A stretch of DNA of 64,000 nt from Acanthochlamys bracteata (taxonomy: Eukaryota; Streptophyta; Magnoliopsida; Pandanales; Velloziaceae): NCBI GenBank assembly GCA_019914995.1, contig CM034142.1, positions 4,483,031 through 4,547,030 of the forward strand, given 5' to 3'. Shown piece after piece: positions 35,988-48,155 of this stretch (positions are counted from its first letter, which is position 1; each line of letters begins with the position of its first letter). Below the pieces are notes generated by a model. The model searched no databases. It was not told the origin of the DNA and worked only from the letters and a program-made list of their open reading frames with translations. Made by a program: the position numbers and the translations under genes.

Positions 35988-37761
35988 TGTCAACACAGTA
36001 ATGTCATCCTCATCATTATAAAAGAAGAATTACTTGTTGTTTGGTTGTCATCTATGCAAGAGATTGAGGTGCAACTTCGAACTTCTTCAAGTAGAGTTTT
36101 TGTGCCAAAAGTTTCTTATAAGTTCATTCAATTACATAGTGGAAAAATCATGATTCTTTTCGGTGGGTGATAACAATATAATCATGTGTATTTTTTAATA
36201 GAGTTTATACAATTATTTCAATAATTACAAGCTAATGTGATTTATATTACACAGATGCTCATCAAAGAGGAGTTACAAACAAGGAAGTCAATATGATGCA
36301 TCAAATTAACAATAACAAGAGTATATGGGCCTTGCAAATTTAAGCCCATTAGTAGCAACAAAATCCAACCATGCAATGGATGACAATTATTAGTATGGTG
36401 AAAGTCTTCTCAACACCTACACGTAGGTGTTCTTTCCTTCGGCCAGAGCATACCTCATGAATCCATCAAAGCAAATGAGATCTGCTCAACAATCTTGACT
36501 ACACAAAAATAACTCCATTCTATGTAAATTCAATGGCAGGGAATATTCCCATGGTTGCAACACTCAACTAAATCTGAGTTTTATTTTAGAATCTTTTTCT
36601 TTTTCTTTTAGTGGGGATTTCAATTGATGTTTATTATGAGAGTTTCGGAGGAATCCAATTGGAATAAGAGCATATTCTAGTTCTCTTTGGAAAGAGTTCT
36701 GGAGATTGAAATTTTCTTTCTTAGTCTGAGAGAGAGTGAGAGTAGTATAAGAGAAGAACAAAGAGGGGGGAACAGGAGAAGGATTAAGGGTTGAGACAGA
36801 GGAGGGCAGCAAAAAAGGAGATTCCAGATCGTAGCAGGAATTCAGACACCGACTCGCATCATCATCCAGGACCAGCAATGAAGATCCTATTGACGTTGCA
36901 AACAATTAGACAGAGACCAGGCAGAGATTTGGGAACTACAATATTGCTGTTTTATAGATTTAAATTCTCAAACTCATGTTTAATTCATTTAAATTTGTTG
37001 TTTTATAAAATCAACATTAGTAGATAAGTTTCTTTGAATTGGTGTTTGGATGAAACCCTAAAATTTGATTTATTTCTAGGATATTTGTGATGTATGGATT
37101 ATTGATTTATGTAAGTTATTAGATCTTATATAAAAAGATGTTTAGCTGTTAAAATTCCATACCTGATCAACATTGAATTTGATATCTAGACTATTTTATT
37201 AATTGTGCTCGCGACCAATCAAAGTATGATTTTCAAATCAGATGATTAATAACTGCAGTTAGTATTTATAGGATCAAAGTAAATTCAACTGCATGATTTA
37301 TGATTCACAGAACTTAATGTATATTTAGTAATTTCTAAACAAAGAGTTAGAATAACATTAGAGATAGGTGATTTTAGACTGAATAACGGTTAAAATCATA
37401 ATTAAAAATTATATCTAAGGATTGGAGCAAAGTGTTAGGTACAAAATCTTTACGGTTATCATAATCGATTATCATATTTATTTGATTAAATTAAAGGCGT
37501 TAGTTGTGTGGATTCTAGAACTCCAATTATTTATTTCTATGTTTTCGCATCCAAATATTTTATTTTTATTTTTGAGTTTCGTATACTTTTGATTAGTCTT
37601 CACAAAAGCACAACTTTTGATAGTTTCATTTAGACTCGATTAAACAACAATCTCTATAAAACAAACTCGTTATCTGCTAAATGGTAGATGACAACTATGC
37701 ACTTCCATGACAAACTAGGATAGAATCACTGAGTGTTTCTTAGGTGGTTTTATCTACACCA
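35988..37761 (+). repeat. Probable 5' LTR of the second Athila-like element
   Basis: A primer binding site follows at about 37768, and sequence to its left ends CTACACCA, a plausible LTR end. The left boundary (TGTCAACACAGTAATG near 35988) is chosen only because gag similarity stops there; no 3' LTR was found to confirm it. It contains a purine-rich tract at 36722-36800 and no gene. Confidence 0.4.
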
Positions 37762-37767
37762 AGTTTT

Positions 37768-37787
37768 TTGCCCGGTTGCCGTGATTG
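37768..37787 (+). other. Degenerate tRNA-Asp-type primer binding site
   Basis: TTGCCCGGTTGCCGTGATTG resembles TGGCGCCGTTGCCGGGGATT with several changes, in the right place before an Athila-type gag. Confidence 0.5.
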
Positions 37788-37885
37788 TTTAGTTTGACTT
37801 TGATTCAATTTAGCATCATCTACAATCGTTTAAGTCATTTGACATTTTGCATTAGCTCAGAGCATATTAGTTTTATTTTTAATTT

Positions 37886-38960
37886 TTGTGGTTGCATAAT
37901 TGCATGATCATTCACTCTCAAAATCAATCATATCTTGAATTTGATCCAGAACTTGAGAGAGAGGTCAGGAGAACTAGACGTGAACGTATAAATCAATTGA
38001 ATATTACAATTGAAGAGATGATTGTTGCACTGAATAAAATAATAAAAGATTTTGATATTCCCACCATTTCTGTATCTCCATCTAGTATAATTCCCCTTAA
38101 TGCTGATAGGAATTATGAGTTGAGAACTATTCATTTTAATTTGATTCCTCGCATTTTCATGGTTTGAATAATGAAGATCCTTTAGCTCATATTTGATAAA
38201 TTTTGAATATGGTTTCTAACATGCCATCGATGGATAGGGTTACTGAGAAACATCTTCGCATAAAAATCTTTCCCTACACTTTGAAGTACAAAGCAAAGGT
38301 ACTGTTACAATCGCTTGCACCTGATTCATTTACTATTTGGATTGAAATTCGAAACAGTTTTTAGAAAAATTCTTTCCAACTCAGAAAACTAATGCATTAA
38401 GGGAAAAAATCATGCAATTTACTCAACAATTTATAAGTTATTTTCTGATGCGTGGGAATGATTTAATAACTTGTTAGTTCAATGTCCTCATCATGGCTTG
38501 ACTATTTAGTATTAATGCGTATATTCTATATGGCACTAACCGTTTCTACTAAAGCTACAGTGAACAATTATACAGGTGGATCCATTCAGAATAAGATGCT
38601 AGCTAAATGTCAAACTTTATTCGAAAATCTACCTCTTAAGATGCAACATCTGGATACACGAGCAAGACAAGCTGGAATTTATGAGGTAAGTGGTACTAAC
38701 TATTATGATTCTAAAGCGTAGATGAATGTTATTGATAATAAATTGGATGCTTTGCTAGTATAAATGGAAAACTCTCAACACAAGAGGTATGGAGAAATCA
38801 TCTCAACTTCTCATGGAATAACCAACAACACCAACCTCCACCTCAACAAAAGACGTCGACTTCATTGGAGGATTTGGTAAGACAGTTAGCAACTGGTCAA
38901 CAAAAGCTTAAAGCTCTAGTATGTTAAATTGCTCAAGCTTTAAGTCAAAAAGAGCCTAAT
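37886..38960 (+). pseudogene. Athila-like gag (second element), broken
   Basis: Plus-strand capsid remains. The N-terminal part 37920-38160 reads FDPELEREVRRTRRERINQL, then NYELRTIHFNLIPRI, with HGLNNEDPLAHI following after a frameshift. Near 38360-38480 are FLEKFFPTQKTNAL and WE-FNNLLVQCPHHGL, matching the capsid core (KFLSKFFPPSKT and RFKDLLRKCPHHG). Near 38620-38720 is LPLKMQHLDTRARQAGIYEV. There are many stops and frameshifts. Sequence from 38960 to 39340 is a decayed linker in which PFELHKAVDRYIPPIPF can be followed near 39170-39220, the block leading to the protease. Confidence 0.65.
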
Positions 38961-39348
38961 AAGTTTCCTAGTCAATCTAACATCAATCATGAAATAATGA
39001 ATAAGCAAAAGCTTATTAATAATGCTGATAAAATTGATGTTTCAAATGAATCAATAGTTACAGGTAATGAAAAGCAGGAGCTGGCCAAATCTGAAATAAG
39101 ATGAAAAATATAAGAATGATCGCCATCTGAAAGTGATCAGCATCAAGGAGAGAAATCTGCCCATCACCCTTTTGAACTGCACAAAGCAGTTGATCGTTAT
39201 ATACCTCCTATTCCATTTTCGGACCGCTTAAAGCAAAAGAAACATGATAAGCAACTTCAAAAAATTTTGATATTTTAGGTAATGTGCATATTAAATATCC
39301 TTTGTTTGATGTGATTGAACAGACTCTAACCTATGGAAAATTCATCAA

Positions 39349-39871
39349 TTGAAGACTAACAAACTCAAGTTTGCACAAGGCGAAGGAGTCAGGTTGAACA
39401 AAAATGTAAGTGCAGTGCTGAAAAATAGTCTTCCACCTAATCTTAATGATCCAAGTAGCTTTGATATCTCTATTACTATTGGTGTCAAAAAAGCTTGGAC
39501 GTGCTATGTTGGACCTAGGGGCAAGCATCAATTTGATGCCATTTGTTATCTACAAATAGTTGAGTTTTGAAGGAATAAAGAAGACTACCGCATGCCTCGA
39601 GTTTGCTGACGATTCCATATGGCATCCCATAAGTATTAGTGGATGTTTTAGTTCTTCCTACATATTTTATTATTTTGGGCAGGAGGAAATTTTATGGAGT
39701 GATTGTAAAATCCCCATTCTTCTTGGTCGTCCATTTGTGGCTATTGCAGACATATGTATCAACATGAAGAAAGGCACCCTCACAATATTGGGTGAAATAG
39801 TTAAATTCAAAGTGTTTGATACTCTTAAACATTCTTCTATTTTTTCAAATTCTTGCTTTTCAGTGGACTAA
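39349..39871 (+). pseudogene. Athila-like aspartic protease (second element), broken
   Basis: After the lead-in KLPPNLNDPSSFDISITIG (39430-39485), the block MLDLGASINLMPFVIYK is present at about 39506-39560 with the catalytic aspartate codon at 39512-39514. It is followed by GIKKTTACLEFADDSI and ILLGRPFVAIADICINMKKG (39714-39775). The frame changes between these blocks (a stop after VIYK and a shift near 39660), so no single protein is made. This element keeps the active site that the better-preserved element at 44471-53024 has lost. Confidence 0.7.
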
Positions 39872-40479
39872 ATAGATCCACTAATCAATTATTGTTGTTT
39901 TACAGGAAAAATGCAAGGATGAATTAGAAGCTTAATTAACTTTAGATGTAGGAGTCAATGATGAATCTAATAATATGCCTGCTGCCCTAGATGTGCTAAA
40001 TTCAGTTCAGCCTAGTTATAGACCTCATTTAAACCTTTAGAGATGAATAAGATAATGATAGAGCTATCTACTATAATTCCTCATAAGTTAGAACTCAAAT
40101 CATTGTCAGAACATCTAAAGTATGCATTTTAGGTATAAAACCCTCCTAGTCATTATATTTTCAGATCTTATAGTTAGAGAAGAGGCAAGTTTAAGATCCT
40201 AAAAGATCATAGGACAGCAATAGGTTGGATAATAACTGACATAAAAGGTATTGGTCCTACGATGTGTTTATGCATAGAATTCTAATGGAGGATTGTGCCA
40301 AGCCTACACGTGAAATTCAAAGGAGATTAAATCCTAAGATGAAAAGATATAGTTAGAGTTAAAATATTAAAACTACTTGATGTAGGAGTAATCAATCCAA
40401 TCTCTAATAGTAGATGGGTTAGTCCTGTACAAGTAGTACTTAAAGAATCTAATGTATTAGTAATTAAAAATGAGAATAA

Positions 40480-41640
40480 TAAGTTGATTCCTACAAAAAC
40501 TACTACTAGATTGCGTGTTTGTATTGACTATAGGAAGCTGAATTCTGTAATAAGAAAACACCATATCCTTACCTTTCATTGATCAAATGCTTGGAGGAAT
40601 TATGTAATAAGAAAACACCATATCCTTTCCTTTCATTGATCAAATGCTTGACGTTTAGCTAGCCACTCACATTATTATTTTTTTGGATGGTTATTTAGAT
40701 TATCAAATTCCAATTGCTCCAGAAGACCAAGAAAAGACAACTTTCATCCGTCCATTTAGTACTTTTTCATACAGGAGGTTGTCTTTTGGTTTGTGTAATA
40801 CTTCAGTAACATTCCAAAGATGCATGATGGTTATATTCTCTGATATGGTGGAGAGGATTATTGAGACATTTATGGATGACTTTTTAATTTTTAGATCTTC
40901 TTTTGATGGATGCCTTAATAATTTAAAATTAGTTTTGTCAAGATGTGAAGAAACGAACTTGGTTTTTTCATGGTCAGATAGGGATTGAGTTAGGACATGT
41001 TTCCAATAAAGAAATTAAGGTGGATAGAGCGAAAATTGAAATTATTAAAAATCTACCACCTCCTACCTCAGTAAAGGGCATTAGATATTTTCTAGGCCAT
41101 GCTAGTTTTAATAGAAGATTTATTAAGAATTTTCTAAAATAACTACGCCTTTATGTGAATTATTGGCTAAGGATGCTATGTTTGATTTTGATAAAGATTG
41201 ATTTGATACATTCAATAATCTAAAAAATGCCTTAACTACTACTCTTATAATCACTGCTCCGAATTGGAATTTACCATTTGAAATGATATGTGATGCTTCA
41301 GATTATACTCTTGGTGCAATTCTAGGTCAACGAATTGATATACTACCACATGTTATATATTATACTAGCAAGATTTTAAATGATGCACAACTTTAATTAC
41401 TCAACCATAATAAAAAAGTAGCTAGCTGTGGTGTTTGCTTTAGAAAAAATTCGTCCACATATTTTTTATTCTAAAGTTATTATGTTTCTAACCATAATGC
41501 TCTTAAGTAATTATTGACTAAAAGATGCTAAGCCAAGATTGATTTGATGGATCTTATTATTGCAAAGGTTTCACTTAACAATTAAGGATAAGAAAGGAAG
41601 CGAGAATGTGGCAGCAGACTATATTTCTTGTATTGTGATT
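40480..41640 (+). pseudogene. Athila-like reverse transcriptase and RNase H (second element), broken
   Basis: Blocks in order: RLRVCIDYRKLN (40510-40545); a stretch duplicated in tandem (57 bp, 40540-40653); DGYLDYQIPIAPEDQEKTTF (40683-40750); YRRLSFGLCNTSVTFQRCMM; FMDDF, the catalytic motif, at 40869-40883; after a frameshift [35 protein letters not shown], then RNase H with FEMICDASDYTLGAILGQR near 41278-41332. The connection between CEETNLVF and the GHVSNK block is missing about 15 residues. RNase H continues with stops to about 41640. Nothing can be translated intact. Confidence 0.8.
40540..40653 (+). repeat. 57 bp tandem duplication within reverse transcriptase
   Basis: Two near-identical copies in direct order: TGTAATAAGAAAACACCATA starts at 40546 and again at 40603. 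The copies differ at a few bases (for example CCTTACC versus CCTTTCC). A 57 bp step keeps frame, but the unit itself carries stops. Confidence 0.85.
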
Positions 41641-41779
41641 TAACATCAGAGAGAAAGAGATGAAATGCTCTAAATGTTCTTTTTTAGATAAACAACTTCA
41701 TTCTATTAATTATAAAGAACCTTAATATGCTAACTTGTGAATTATCTTACTAGTGGTGTTATGAAAAATAATTTGTCTT

Positions 41780-42971
41780 TTCAGTAAAACAAGAGATTTT
41801 TGTGTATGGTGAAGCACTACTATTGGATGATCCCTATCTCTTCAAGCACTGTCCTGACCAAACCGTTAGAAGATGTGTTCCTAAAGATAAGCAGAAAACA
41901 TCATAAGGCATTGCCATGACTTAGCACGTGGAGGTCACTTTGGTGCTAAGAAAACAACCGACAAAGTCCTTCAATTAGGTTTCTTCTGACCCAATTGATT
42001 TAAAGATGCACTTAATTTTTATTCTAAGTGTGAAAGGTGCCAAATAATAGAAAATATCAGTAGGAGGAACATGATGCCTTTGACTAATATTTTAGTTGTA
42101 TAACTCTTTAATGTTTGGGGTATAGACTTCATGGGTCTCTTTCCTTCCTCCTTCGGTTATTTTTATATTGTTCTTGCTGTTGATTATGCATCTAAATGGA
42201 TAAAGGCTTAAGCTACAAAAACTAATGATTATAAGATTGTCCTCAAGTTTCTCAAAAATATGATTTTCACTAAATTTGGAACCCCTAAAGCAATCATTAG
42301 TGATGGTGGTAAATATTTTTGCAACAAACCTTTTGATGGTTTATTAAGAAAATATGACATAATTCATTAGGTAGCCACTCCATATCACTGACAAACCTCA
42401 GACAAGTGGAGATTAGCAATATGGAAATTAAGAATATTTTGGAGAAAATTATTAACAGCACAAGAAAATATTGTGCAATAAACTTAGTAACGCTTTATGT
42501 GCTTATAGGTCAGCATATAAAACACCTATAGAGATGAGTCCATATCTTCTTGTTTTTGGAAAAGCATGTCACTTACCTGTAGAACTTGAACACAATTGAT
42601 ATTGAGCTATCAAGAAGCTAAATTTTGACATAAAGGATGCAGGTAATGAAAGAAACTTGCGACTCAATGAGTTGGAATAAATTCGCAAAGAAGTTTACGA
42701 GAATTCAAAGATTTACAAGGAACGCACAAAGTTCTACCATAACAAGTCAATTCAGCGGAAAGAATTAACTCCAGGTATAAAAGTGTTATTGTTTAACTCA
42801 TGTTTGAAACTTTTTTCAGGAAAGCTGAAATCAAAATGTCACGAACCTTATGTGATAGTTGAAATTTTTTCACACGGAGCTATAGAAATCAAGAATCTCA
42901 AATCTAGAGCTCAATTTAAGGGTAATGAGCATCTCTTGAAGCCATACTTGGAGGACACCAATGCAAACTGA
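41780..42971 (+). pseudogene. Athila-like integrase (second element), broken
   Basis: Plus-strand integrase remains: DDPYLFKHCPDQTVRRCVPK (41826-41885), a zinc-binding region in pieces, the core start after frameshifts ([18 protein letters not shown] near 42130-42210) and ISDGGKYF near 42297-42320 (second catalytic aspartate). Then come NALCAYRSAYKTPIEMSPYL, VFGKACHLPVELEHN, KKLNFDIKDAGNERNLRLNE (42490-42675), RTKFYHNKSIQRKELTPG and finally LFNSCLKLFSGKLKSKCHEP and GNEHLLKPYLEDTNAN ending at 42971. The third catalytic residue lies in a damaged stretch around 42400. The C-terminal 62 codons are open. Confidence 0.75.
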
Positions 42972-44194
42972 ACCAACTTTTCAACTGTGCGATCCTACTT
43001 GCACTTGACAACTCCTCGTCTGGCTGAAGACGTTAAACATAGGTGCTTCTTACGAGGCAACCCAAGCCCTTTCTCTCTAGTTGCATTTGAATTTTGAAGG
43101 ATTTTGTTTTCGTTTTGATTTGATATGTTTTATTATTTTGTAGGATTCGTAAAGAAAGAATCACTAGGATGCAAAGATTTGTTACGGATGTAACTGTACC
43201 GTTTATGGAGTAAGATCGTCTTGATGCATCAGGAGGTAGTGGCGAATAAATTACATTTGTCTACAAGGGCTAGATAGGAGTTATTTGGAGCCGTGACACT
43301 ACAATAGCTAGTTCTTATACCGCCAAATTTATTTTGTGGTGACATAGATAGAATTCAAGCTAGCAAAGAGGAAACTCAGGTAATTCTCTATGGAACATGA
43401 CTCTACTGCTCAAGCAAGCTTAAATATCAACTACATGCATTAGTTACTATAAACAAAATCTGGAAATGCAATCAGTAGCATGATGAAATTAAGTGTTGCC
43501 ATCCGGAAGTGAATGTGGTAGATAAAGCTGATAATAAGTTAATAATGTCTACTAAGATGTCTATGAATTAAGCTGGACAGTAGAAGACAGCTGGTAGGAG
43601 AAGCACAAGATTCAGTCCTGAAGCCGGCAATTGCTTTTTCAATTAAATAAGTAATTTTGAGGAAGGACAACACTCCCCTTAAACAATCTAGTAAGGAACA
43701 CAGTCCTGGAAACAACTTGCATGCCTGAAACATTTCATGGATACGTTGAGGATGAGGTAGAAAGGATTTGAAATTTCAGAGAAGATTAAATACTCATGTA
43801 TGTTATCTGTTGCACAGGTACACACCGGAAAATCTCCCTTCTAGTCACTGATGATTAATAATGGATTGATATACAAATGATTGTGTGATGCAACTGAAAG
43901 TTCTCACATTTTTGGGCGTATTTCTTTGAGCTCTCAAGTAGTTTGGATGTTGGAGTATGCAACTCCATTAAGAAGTATCAATGATAACTAGTAAGTGTTC
44001 CAAGATGCTGCTACCCTTATATGATGTTGTATACTCCAGGTAAGTATCTGACTGTTCCTCATGAGAACTCATGAATGTTGGTGAACATCTTACTGTAGTT
44101 GAATGTTTGGCCTTTGGGGTTATTTCAGCATGTGTCTATTGTGGATTTAAAGTAAACATATCTGGATTGAAAAGCACTACTATGAGGTTAGAAT
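42972..44194. other. 3' non-coding signature of the Athila-like element, then unassigned sequence
   Basis: GGTGCTTCTTACGAGGCAAC followed by CCAAGCC at 43041-43067 matches the phrase after integrase in Athila-type elements (compare the inverse at 1443-1460). From about 43100 to 44194 no gene, LTR or repeat was recognised, and no 3' LTR matching 35988-37761 could be seen. Confidence 0.4.
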
Positions 44195-44381
44195 TGTTGA
44201 ATGTGGCCCGTGTCTAATATTTGATTTAATATATAATAATAATATCCTATTGGTTAAGAATTTATTAAAACTACCCATTATAAAGGAAGTTATAATAACT
44301 CCCCACTTGAGAGAAGATATGGCAACTACCTACTATGATGGTTGTGAGTTATAAATATATTTCTAAAGGAATGCTTGGGAC
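44195..44381 (+). repeat. LTR-like fragment, same family as 9470-9665
   Basis: It starts TGTTGAATGTGGCCCGTG and contains AAAACTACCCATTAT, GAAGTTATAATAACTCC and the TATA box-like GAGTTATAAATATATTTC. It ends where the gypsy LTR fragment begins. Confidence 0.55.
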
Positions 44382-44470
44382 CCACCTATAATTCAAATCT
44401 CATAGCTCGATTCTCAGAATGTCTTGGGATCCATAAGCTATCCATATCTCATAGCTCGATGTGTAGTATG
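44382..44470 (-). repeat. Left remnant of the gypsy-like 3' LTR
   Basis: It has the GGGACCCACC/GGGATCCAT tandem phrases seen at 53033-53150 and 59915-59970. It ends with GTATG (44466-44470), which is repeated at 53025-53029 after the Athila element, so the two sides were once continuous. Confidence 0.7.
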
Positions 44471-45891
44471 TGATGTGATCAAACATATACATAATATCAT
44501 GCACTCTTGCATCATATATGCTTATTTTTTATATAGAGAAACTAATCAAAAAGATCCTTAATACTTTGTTTTTCCTAATTTTCAGCAATTCCGTGCAGTC
44601 TGAGAGTTTTTTATGAAAATTTGACTTTTCTGTAGAGATTTTGTGAACGGCTAACTGGATTTAAAAGCCAAAACATTCAAATTAGTCTATGAATTATTTC
44701 AGAATTTTCTGGGCAATCATTTGACAGATATTCACAGAATAAGTTGAGATACGATACCAACCCGAATCATGTGCGCAGTTTCTGAAACGAGTGCACTTGA
44801 CGGCCTTTCCGATTTTTAAATAATATGTGTGATATATGGTTGAAAAAATAAGACATTTGAACTTAATTTAAATATTTGAATTTATTTTTTAGAGGCCAAA
44901 TAGACCTCAAAACGGTGCAGACAAACGGGTGGACAGAGAGTTCGGTTTAGTTTGGATTGCATCAACCTAATTATGGAAAGAAAACCATATGGTTTTAAAT
45001 ACCCAATTTTCAGATTTCCAAGTGGGCAACAGGAGAAAGCACGAAGAGCAGCTCATCTAGATTTATTTTCTGGGATTCTTGCCGTTGGAACGGAGAGAAA
45101 AATATATAGAAGCACGGAGCAAAAAAAAGAGACGGTAGTTCGCTCGACACCACTCTTTGTTCAGGGTTCTTTTGTTTTATCTCGCTTGTTTCTTTTTGAT
45201 TTGTTAGATCTGAAAACTATGAACTAAATTTCTCCTTGCTGGGACTATGATGTAGCCTAACTATGATGACTAATTCTTAATTTTATGCTATTCGAAGTTT
45301 TATAATTGTTTATTGAGTATTCATTACCGTGCTTAATGCTTTTAAGTATCTGGCCAATATTCAATCGATTTGAGATTCGCATTTAGACAAAGATGTGATG
45401 TATGAATTAGTCTTTGTGATGAATGTCGTGAATTGCATACGAGACAGAGATGTACTCTTATGATTCACGTAGTTAATATAGAATGCCATAGAACTTAATG
45501 AGTTTTATTGTATGTTAATTCATATAGAGATATAGTTGAGTTATTGCATGAAACTATTTTTGGTATAGCTTGAGCAAGTATATCAAAGAAATTAGGATTT
45601 TTCAACTGTTAATAAAGATTATAAACTTTGATAGCATAAATACGGAGTTGAATTGGATTAGTTACGGTGAAATCAAATGCCCTAGCGTTTAAATCGTTAA
45701 AATCTTACGAGTGTCAGGTTTAGCTTGTTTTACTTTTTTTAGTTTTAGCATTCACTCTTTTTTAGATCGATCGTTCATATAATTCTAGAATTAGTTATTT
45801 TCGGTATTTAATAAGTTAATCAATCCTGTTTGGAACGATACTTTTCTCATCATTAATTTCTTATGCGACTCGTACACTTGCAAAGGCAACA
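44471..45891 (+). repeat. 5' LTR of the complete Athila element
   Basis: It starts TGATGTGATCAAACATATAC and ends CAAAGGCAACA. It matches the 3' LTR along its length. Confidence 0.92.
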
Positions 45892-45897
45892 AATTTT

Positions 45898-45915
45898 TGG
45901 TACCGTTGCCGGAGA
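45898..45915 (+). other. tRNA-Asp-type primer binding site
   Basis: TGGTACCGTTGCCGGAGA, six bases after the LTR, differs from TGGCGCCGTTGCCGGGGA at two positions. Confidence 0.85.
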
Positions 45916-46009
45916 TTATTTTAATTTTTATTAATATCGATTCCGATTAATACTAGTTTTAGTGTGAACTTTTATTTCTTTACCTTTTTTCAGGTTCTTT
46001 ACATAGTGT

Positions 46010-47390
46010 ATGCGAAGTTCGAGAAGCATTTCTCTTGAGCACTTTGATCCTGAAATTGAACGTATAGTTAGAAGGCTTATCAGGAAAAACAAAGACGCTC
46101 TCAACGAAGTGCAAACTACCATGGCAGAAAATGTGGAAGAAGTTGAAAACAGAAGAGCTTTGAGGGATTATGCCATGCCTACTATCAATGGTTCCCTATC
46201 AAGTATTAGAAGTCCGGCAATTCAAGCGAACAACTTTGAGATCAAGCCCGCAATCATCCAAATGATTCAAACTTCTGTCTAATTCAACAGCTCCAAAAGA
46301 TGACCCAAACACTCATTGCCGACTTTTTTGAGATTTGTGAACTTTCAAGTATGGTGTGTCCGACGATGCTACAAGGTTGAGATTCTTCCCATTTTCATTG
46401 AGGGGCAAGGCAAAAGAATGATTGAATTCACTTCCTTCCAACACCATTACAACTTGGGAGGCATTAGCACAAAAATTCTTAGCCAAATTCTTCCCTCCTG
46501 CAAAGACGGGGAAGAAGAGGAACGACATCACTATCTTTACTCAATTTGACATGGAGTCTTTATATGAGACGTGGGAAGGGTATAAAGACTTGTTAAGAAA
46601 GTGCCCTCACCATGATTTGCCAAAGTGGCTACAAGTTTGGACATTCTATAATGGGTTGAGTTGTACAACTAGGATAATTGTTGATGGCGCAGCGGGTGGA
46701 GCGTTGATGAGTAAAATGCAAGATGAAGCCTATGAGTTGCTGCAGGAAATGGCAGCAAATAACTACCAATGGCCTTCAGAACATTCGATGACAAAACAGT
46801 CAGCAGGAGTACATCAAGTTGATGGCGTTGCTGAATTGACTGCACAAATGAAGGTGCTGTCCAAACAGCTCAAAAGCTTAACTGGTAAAGCAATTCAAGC
46901 GCCACCTCAAGTTTGTGAACTATGTGAGGAAAGTCATGCTAGTGTTGATTGTCAAGTTGGAAGCCCATTCTAACCATCTCCTGCAAAACAAATCAATGCA
47001 ATGTTAACCGGCAACCGAACAATCCATACGTCAACACATACAATCTAGATTGGCGAGATCCTTCAAATTTTTCATGGAAAAATCATCAAAACACAAATAG
47101 AAACCCCCTTGAATTTCAGTAGCAACCAGTAACTAAAACACCACTTGAAGATGCCCTTGCCTGATTCATGGCCAAACTACAATCAAGTTTGCAAAATCAA
47201 GCTACCTCTATCCGAAGCCTTGAGGGTCAAATGGGTCAACTGGCAAGCTTGTTATCTGGAAGACCACAAGGCCCTTTGCCAAGCAACACTGAGGTAAATC
47301 CTAAGGAGCAAGTGAATGCAATTGCACTTCAAAGTGAAAGAGATTCTCTCCAACAAACAAAAACTGGAAGACTATGAAACGATGACGCTA
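46010..47390 (+). pseudogene. Athila gag (complete element), broken
   Basis: Plus strand. The N-terminal part 46010-46281 reads SISLEHFDPEIERIVRRLIR, later RRALRDYAMPTINGS and NNFEIKPAIIQMIQT. Two frameshifts then cover DDPNTH and the FPFSLRGKAKE block. From 46422 an open stretch of 183 codons holds the capsid core LPSNTITTWEALAQKFLAKF, WEGYKDLLRKCPHHDLP, TFYNGLS, AAGGALMSKMQDEAYELLQE and NNYQWPSE. It ends with an intact zinc knuckle CELCEESHASVDC (C-x2-C-x3-H-x4-C, the Athila spacing) just before a stop at 46971-46973. Further gag tail (NWRDPSNFSWKNHQN; AKLQSSLQNQATSIRSLEGQ) is found to about 47310. Capsid proteins of this family form the particle that packages element RNA in the cytoplasm. 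Nonsense and frameshift changes inactivate this one. Confidence 0.85.
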
Positions 47391-47394
47391 ACCG

Positions 47395-48150
47395 AGGAGT
47401 GTAATGCTATCTTGCAAAATAAGTTGCCACCAAAGTTAAAAGATCCAAGGAGTTAAATTAATGCCATTTTCTATTTACAAAAAATTAGGATTGGAAGAAG
47501 TAAAGGCAACCACAGTTTCTCTTCAACTAGCGGATAGATCTATTAAGCATCTAAGAGGAATATTTGAAAATGTGCTAGTGAAAGTTGATAAATTAATATT
47601 CCCTGCTAATTTTATTGTACTAGATATGGAAGAAGATAAAGGCATACCAGTTATTCTTGGTCGACCATTCTTAGCCACTAGAAGAACATTAATTGATGTG
47701 CAGCAAGGGAAGCTAATTTTGCGAGTACAATATGAGCAAGCCACGTCCAATGTATTTGAAGCTATGAAGTGACCATCCAACAGTGACGATTGTTTGCGAA
47801 TTGCCATAGTCGATCAAATGGTGGATGATGCAGTCAAGGTAGACCATCTAATTGACCCTTTAGCAACTTGTATTATCCAAGGTGAATCTTCTAAGACCGA
47901 AAGCAAAGAGATTGAGTCGTATGCTCATTACTTGCAAGCTTCACCGCCTATTAGAGGACGATTGAAGTTTGAGGACCTTGGGGAAAGCTCTCTTAGGACA
48001 GCTCCATCCATTGAAATGCCTCCAGTACTTGAGCTTAAGCCATTGCCTTCACATCTAAGGTATGCATACCTGGAAGAAAATTCATCACTTCATGTTATTA
48101 CTTCGGCTTTTTTGAGTGACTTGAAGGAGGAAAAGTTGCTTCAATTTTGA
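47395..48150 (+). pseudogene. Athila protease region with active site deleted, and linker to reverse transcriptase
   Basis: The lead-in LPPKLKDPRS (47424-47455) is joined directly to LMPFSIYKKLGLEEVKATTV (47458 onwards). In the family, and in the second element at 39430-39560, these blocks are separated by about 20-25 residues that include the catalytic LDLGASIN. Here that segment is gone, so the aspartic protease has no active-site aspartate. The remainder is well preserved: SLQLADRSIKHLRGIFENVL, FIVLDMEEDKGIPVILGRPF, and the following stretch to VFEAMK before a stop at 47770-47772. A second open stretch 47794-48150 is the linker (KFEDLGESSLRTAPSIEMPP, ELKPLPSHLRYAYL). The deletion would stop polyprotein processing even if the frames were intact. 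Confidence 0.75.
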
Positions 48151-48155
48151 AAAAT

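Noticed and set aside
36722-36830. Purine-rich GAGAGA stretch as a possible promoter or coding exon
   Set aside because: It lies in presumed LTR sequence. No gene follows and the frames are short; only noted as composition bias.
43539-43733. Minus-strand 64-codon frame between Athila and the next LTR
   Set aside because: Single short frame in unassigned sequence with no conserved motif; could be chance.
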